From CAUSWF01 sp963535465 (GTDB lineage Bacteria; Bacillota_I; Bacilli_A; RF39; UBA660), in NCBI GenBank assembly GCA_963535465.1, contig CAUSWF010000001.1, positions 112,225 through 176,224 on the forward strand: DNA of 64,000 nt, in the 5' to 3' direction. Made by a program: the position numbers and the translations under genes. The first letter of the stretch is position 1; every line of letters begins with the position of its first letter. Positions 60,635 to 64,000 of the stretch are shown piece by piece. Under the pieces are notes generated by a model. It did not search any database, was not told the DNA's origin, and worked only from the letters and a program-made list of their open reading frames with translations.

Positions 60635-61116
60635 TTACTTCTTTAAGATTGAATTGGGTAATAATAATTCATATCTTACTCCTTTTCTTGCTTGATTTCT
60701 TCTATATAATCTTTTCTCATCTTCAGTTAGTTCATTATATTTTTTTTAGATAGTTCTTGCTTCCTTGTTTGAATTGCAAAATATGTTTGTCCAAAAGCTA
60801 TTATTTCCTTTTTAGGATTACCATTCATTACGATCAAATAACATGCGTATCTAGATAATTTATAATCTATAACATTCCTTGTCGCACCTTTAGCTAATTT
60901 GATCATTTTGCGGTGTACCGCAAAATGATCATATACATTGTATTTACTTTCTTCCCATGCAACTCTAGCTCTTTCAATTAAATCATTTATGCTTCGCCAT
61001 TGGCGATATCCTAGAATTTTTTGTAATTCTCTAGCATACCAATATTCGTTTCCGTTCTCATCAATATGTTTTATATCTTCAAACACTTTTTCTGTATATT
61101 CTTTTATTTCATTCAT
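60635..61116 (-). pseudogene. dinD-like gene, frameshifted and truncated
   Basis: The N-terminal 129 codons (61116 to 60727) match the DNA-damage-inducible protein D / Bro-N-like family: NEYWYARELQKILGYRQWRS, DHFAVHRKMI, LSRYACYLIVMNGNPKK and GQTYFAIQTRKQEL. The frame then stops. A run of eight A (60740-60747 on plus as T) marks a one-base shift: adding one base continues with YNELTEDEKRLYRRNQARKG, the normal continuation of the family, to a stop at 60635. About 100 or more C-terminal residues of the roughly 270 expected are absent. AGAAAGGA precedes the ATG. A remnant of mobile or phage-linked origin is likely. Confidence 0.8.
60901..60930. repeat. Perfect 14-bp inverted repeat inside the dinD-like remnant
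   Basis: GATCATTTTGCGGT, 2-nt centre, ACCGCAAAATGATC. It codes for DHFAVHRKMI in the remnant and uses codons rare in this window (GCG, CAC, CGC, ATC). Confidence 0.9.
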
Positions 61117-61160
61117 TTTATTATTTTCCTTTCTACGGACTACGTATTTCTATTTTTAAT

Positions 61161-63224
61161 TTATTGCTTATAAGTTATAATCTTATATCCATTGTTATTT
61201 AATCTAATTTCGATAGAACCATCTAAATCTGTTCTATATATTTTAGTGTTTTTTAATGTATTTAATACTACTTGTTTAGGATGACCATATTTATTATTTT
61301 TACCTACACTTATTAGGGAATACTTGGGTTTTATTCTATTTATGAAATTTTTGCTAGATGATGTATCTGAGCCATGATGTCCTACTTTTAAGAAGTCTAT
61401 TTGACCTATATTATATTTATTTAGAATATTATATTCTGTTATTGATGAGGCATCTCCCATGAACATAAATTTATAATTATTAATTTTTATATATGATACT
61501 TGTGAATTATCATTTTCATTATTATATATTCTAGTATTTAGAAAATACATTTTATTATTTCCTAAGTCAATATTATTTATACACGATGTATATCCTATAT
61601 TATTTTTATCTAATACTTTTATTAGTTTCTTTTCTAAATTATTAAAAGGGCCACAATTAAGTACTACTTTTCCTATTCTAAAGTTATTTACTATATTAAT
61701 AGATTCTCCTATATGATCATTATCTCCATGAGTTATTATCATATAATCTATCTTATTTATACCGAGTGATTTTAAATAAGGTATTGTTACTCTACTTGAT
61801 ATGGATGATTTTTTCTTGTATTTTTTATTTTGAAAATTTCCTCCTGTATCTATTAATATTACTTTATTTTCTCTAATTAAAATTGAATCTCCTTGTCCTA
61901 CATCTATTATATTTACATATTTTTGATTTATAATAGATGGATAAAAATAGTGAGATATCAGTAAAAGTAAATATATTAGTAATAATATTTTCTTATATTT
62001 TTTGTTTTTAATTGTAAAAATTATAATTACTATTATTAAATATATTAGATAAATTAATATATTTAATTTATAAAAGTTAAATTGTAATATTTTTATATTA
62101 GCTAAGAATAGAGATGTATTTTCCATAATTGATGTTAGATATGTATAAATAAAATTTGTTCCTGTTAAGAATTTTATTAAAGATAATGGAAATACTATAA
62201 AAGTTAAATATGGTACAAAAAATAGATTATATATAATACTTAAAATATTTATTGAAGAGAAATTATATAATGATATAGGAATAGATATCAAAAAAGATAT
62301 GAGAGATGTTTTTAGCAGTGATATTATATAGTTATTAGATGATATAAAGTCAGTAGTTATAAGAAGAGATGCACTTATTAAGAATGAATAAATAAATCCT
62401 ATATCATAAATATATGATGGATTATAAAGAATAGTTATACATAATATAAGAATAAAAGCATTCTTTTTGGATATATAGAAATAATATTCTGTATTATATT
62501 TAAATACTATAAAGAATAATACTCCTCTTATGATAGATGCTCCTGCTCCTGTTATAAATAGGTAAAATAATAAGATGAGAGATGTTATAAATATTCTTTT
62601 TGATGAAGTTAGTTTTTTTAATAATTTTAAAATAATACCTGATAATATAGATATATGCATACCACTTATTGCGAGTAGATGACTTACTCCATTAGTTCTA
62701 TATGAGTCTAGTACTTCACTTTCTAAATCATCTTTATTACCTATTATTAAGGCATTTATATACTTATCATTACTTCTTTTTCTTATAATATTTCTTAATG
62801 TAATAAAAGGGTTTTTATTTTTATGTAGTAATCTGTAATTTTTTATTTTAAATGTATGATATATTTTATTTCGATTTAGATATATCTTATAATCAAATAT
62901 ATTTTTTGTTTTAGATTTAGATGGTAAATTTATTTCTCCATATAATTTAATTTTATCTCCTATATCTATTTTATTTAAAAATATGTTTTTTTCTTTTATA
63001 TTTTTAAATTTATAATTACAAATTAACTTTTCTTTTGATTTAACTAATAGAGTTAATTTATCATAATCTATTTTTATATTTAATATTTTGGCTTCTACTA
63101 TATATGCTCTTTCTTTATAATAAATAGTTTTTATATTCAGTCTAATTATAGATATTATAAAAGTTATTATTAATAAAATAATATAAGTATAGTTAGATAA
63201 TAATATTTTCCTTAATCTTAGCAA
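61161..63224 (-). CDS. comEC: DNA uptake channel protein ComEC/Rec2
   Basis: A 687-residue membrane protein for passage of single-stranded DNA. N-terminal membrane segments, an OB-like DUF4131 region (about 40-130), the competence domain with many membrane segments (about 150-420, AISGMHISILSGIILKL), and a C-terminal metallo-beta-lactamase domain (about 450-687) with THGDNDHIGE, FMFMGDAS and KVGHHGSDTSSS. The start is a TTG with GGAGAGG 8 nt ahead, overlapping the end of comEA by about 30 nt. Length is somewhat under the usual 750-800. All main motifs are intact, so it looks functional. Confidence 0.95.
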   Translation of the reverse strand: MLRLRKILLSNYTYIILLIITFIISIIRLNIKTIYYKERAYIVEAKILNIKIDYDKLTLLVKSKEKLICNYKFKNIKEKNIFLNKIDIGDKIKLYGEINLPSKSKTKNIFDYKIYLNRNKIYHTFKIKNYRLLHKNKNPFITLRNIIRKRSNDKYINALIIGNKDDLESEVLDSYRTNGVSHLLAISGMHISILSGIILKLLKKLTSSKRIFITSLILLFYLFITGAGASIIRGVLFFIVFKYNTEYYFYISKKNAFILILCITILYNPSYIYDIGFIYSFLISASLLITTDFISSNNYIISLLKTSLISFLISIPISLYNFSSINILSIIYNLFFVPYLTFIVFPLSLIKFLTGTNFIYTYLTSIMENTSLFLANIKILQFNFYKLNILIYLIYLIIVIIIFTIKNKKYKKILLLIYLLLLISHYFYPSIINQKYVNIIDVGQGDSILIRENKVILIDTGGNFQNKKYKKKSSISSRVTIPYLKSLGINKIDYMIITHGDNDHIGESINIVNNFRIGKVVLNCGPFNNLEKKLIKVLDKNNIGYTSCINNIDLGNNKMYFLNTRIYNNENDNSQVSYIKINNYKFMFMGDASSITEYNILNKYNIGQIDFLKVGHHGSDTSSSKNFINRIKPKYSLISVGKNNKYGHPKQVVLNTLKNTKIYRTDLDGSIEIRLNNNGYKIITYKQ

Positions 63225-63885
63225 ATAATTCCTCTCCTATACCTTCCACTTTTTTTAATTCATCTATTTCTTTAAAGCCATTTACTTTTTCCCTATAATC
63301 TATAATACTTTTTGCTTTAGATGACCCAATACCAGGTAGTGTGTTCAGCTCTTCTTTAGTTGCGGTATTTATATTAATTTTACCTTCTACTTTAGTTTCT
63401 TTATTTGATTTAGTGTTGATACAGGCATCATTTCTTAAATTGTTAAACTCATTACATTCTTTTATCATTCTTGCTTCTTTTTCTTTTGTTTTTACAAAGT
63501 TTTCTACTTCTTCGTTTGTATATATTATTATTACCATTTCATCTTTTATTTTAAGTGATAAATTAATTGGAGTTGTATTGGCATTATCCTTTAATCCTCC
63601 TGCTTTATTTATTACATCTATTACTCTAGATGATTTTGGTAGTGAATAAAGTCCTGGAGTTATTACAGCTCCTTTTATATCTACTTTATATTCTTCTTCT
63701 TTTTCTTCTTTTGCTTTTTCTTCTTTTACTTTTTCTTCTACTATATTTTTTTCTATAGTTTCTTTTTTTGATTCTTTTTTAGGCTTTGGTCTATATTTAA
63801 TAATTAAAAATATTGATATCGATATTATTATGAGTATTATTGCTCCTATAATGAGTTCTTTTTTATGTCTATAAGTAAATGTCAT
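63193..63885 (-). CDS. comEA: Competence DNA receptor ComEA
   Basis: A 230-residue membrane-anchored DNA-binding protein. Membrane segment about 10-30, a Lys/Glu-rich spacer (about 35-70), an SLBB-type domain (about 72-130, IKGAVITPGLYSLPKSSRV), and a C-terminal double helix-hairpin-helix (about 170-230, INTATKEELNTLPGIGSSKA and KKVEGIGEELFAKIKEN). I start at ATG 63885 with AGGAGATGATAAT ahead; the longer frame has no ribosome-binding site. Overlaps comEC by about 30 nt, the conserved arrangement. Confidence 0.95.
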   Translation of the reverse strand: MTFTYRHKKELIIGAIILIIISISIFLIIKYRPKPKKESKKETIEKNIVEEKVKEEKAKEEKEEEYKVDIKGAVITPGLYSLPKSSRVIDVINKAGGLKDNANTTPINLSLKIKDEMVIIIYTNEEVENFVKTKEKEARMIKECNEFNNLRNDACINTKSNKETKVEGKININTATKEELNTLPGIGSSKAKSIIDYREKVNGFKEIDELKKVEGIGEELFAKIKENIII

Positions 63886-63936
63886 ATTATCATCTCCTAT
63901 AATATGATACTTATAATTTTTTAAAAGCACTAAAAA

Positions 63937-63955
63937 ATAATAGTTTTACTATTAT
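63937..63955 (-). terminator. Terminator upstream of comEA
   Basis: ATAATAG and CTATTAT pair around a 5-nt loop, with TTTTTT on minus. It probably ends the gene that enters from beyond 64000. Confidence 0.65.
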
Positions 63956-64000
63956 CTTTTTTTATCTATTATATAAGATGTTAAATATATACTTATTGGT
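63952..64000 (-). CDS. Possible 3' end of a gene running in from outside the window
   Basis: One minus-strand frame is open from the window edge to a TAA-TAG double stop directly at the terminator (ending YIIDKKR). A second frame is also open nearly as far, so the assignment is weak. Nothing can be said of its function. Confidence 0.3.
   Translation of the reverse strand, partial: PISIYLTSYIIDKKR

Noticed and set aside
1..64000. Alternative genetic code (TGA as Trp), suggested by the very low G+C
   Set aside because: Many genes end in TGA inside ATGA overlaps, and Trp residues in conserved positions are encoded by TGG.
1..64000. CRISPR array, tRNA genes, insertion sequences or prophage
   Set aside because: No regularly spaced repeats, cloverleaf-like sequences, transposase motifs or phage structural genes were seen; the dinD-like remnant is the only accessory sign.

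Overview
The window comes from a very AT-rich (low G+C), walled member of the Bacilli/Firmicutes side of the tree. It most resembles the uncultured gut Bacilli of the RF39/Erysipelotrichia type; this placement is an inference from gene content, not a search. Supporting signs are L27 with a Prp-type N-terminal extension next to prp, DnaB/DnaI-type primosome proteins, a mraZ-rsmH-ftsL-pbp-mraY cluster, AddAB, T-box control of thrS, TGA used as a stop (many ATGA overlaps) and TGG for Trp. Nearly every gene is on the minus strand; only a UPF0316-like gene (4060-4560) and a pilB-like ATPase (10129-11517) are on plus. Genes are packed with 4-nt overlaps or short gaps, and many terminator hairpins contain the stop codon of the gene they end. 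No tRNA, rRNA, CRISPR array, insertion sequence or prophage was seen. No gene-free stretch exceeds 300 bases.

Layout from left to right. 1-2.4 kb: a tandem pair of unknown paralogues (the first cut by the window edge), a membrane-anchored protein and a degenerate alpha/beta hydrolase. 2.4-7.5 kb: glutamate racemase, YitT, a UPF0316-like protein, a two-component system and a PDZ/Lon-type membrane protease. 7.5-11.5 kb: two prepilin-like proteins, one carrying a large glycine-rich C-terminal domain, divergent from a PilB/ComGA-type ATPase. 11.5-21.2 kb: a tail-anchored unknown, HelD, a B3/B4-domain protein, a phosphohexomutase, a CmpB-like membrane protein, UppP, a DUF368/PopT protein, Mn-pyrophosphatase and an HD protein. 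21.2-27 kb: DnaB, three unknown helical proteins, prepilin peptidase and PilC. 27-34 kb: tgt-queA, two unknown paralogues, ruvB-ruvA, YebC, a degenerate HPt-receiver protein and an EEP phosphatase/nuclease. 34-36.6 kb: obg-rpmA-prp-rplU behind an L21 leader. 36.6-47 kb: addA-addB, rpmF-yceD, a TasA/camelysin-like protein, MYG1, an HI0933-type flavoprotein and an LRR/transglutaminase-like protein. 47-54 kb: an interrupted division/cell-wall cluster. 54-60.5 kb: thrS with a T-box, an M23 peptidase, a divergent RNB ribonuclease and dnaI. 60.5-61.1 kb: a frameshifted dinD-like remnant containing a perfect inverted repeat. 61.2-63.9 kb: comEC and comEA.

How the parts fit together. Prepilins, ATPase, PilC, prepilin peptidase, ComEA and ComEC, spread over three loci, could together form a type IV pilus/DNA-uptake apparatus. 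MurI, UppP, PopT, MraY and the PASTA penicillin-binding protein serve peptidoglycan synthesis and lipid-carrier recycling. DnaB, DnaI, RuvAB and AddAB serve replication and repair. The most striking single observation is in rpmF: L32 begins with the same nine residues (MKLNIQLFA) as the Prp-processed leader of L27, written with different codons, placed so that removing the leader would expose the normal mature L32 N-terminus. This suggests that Prp matures two ribosomal proteins in this lineage.
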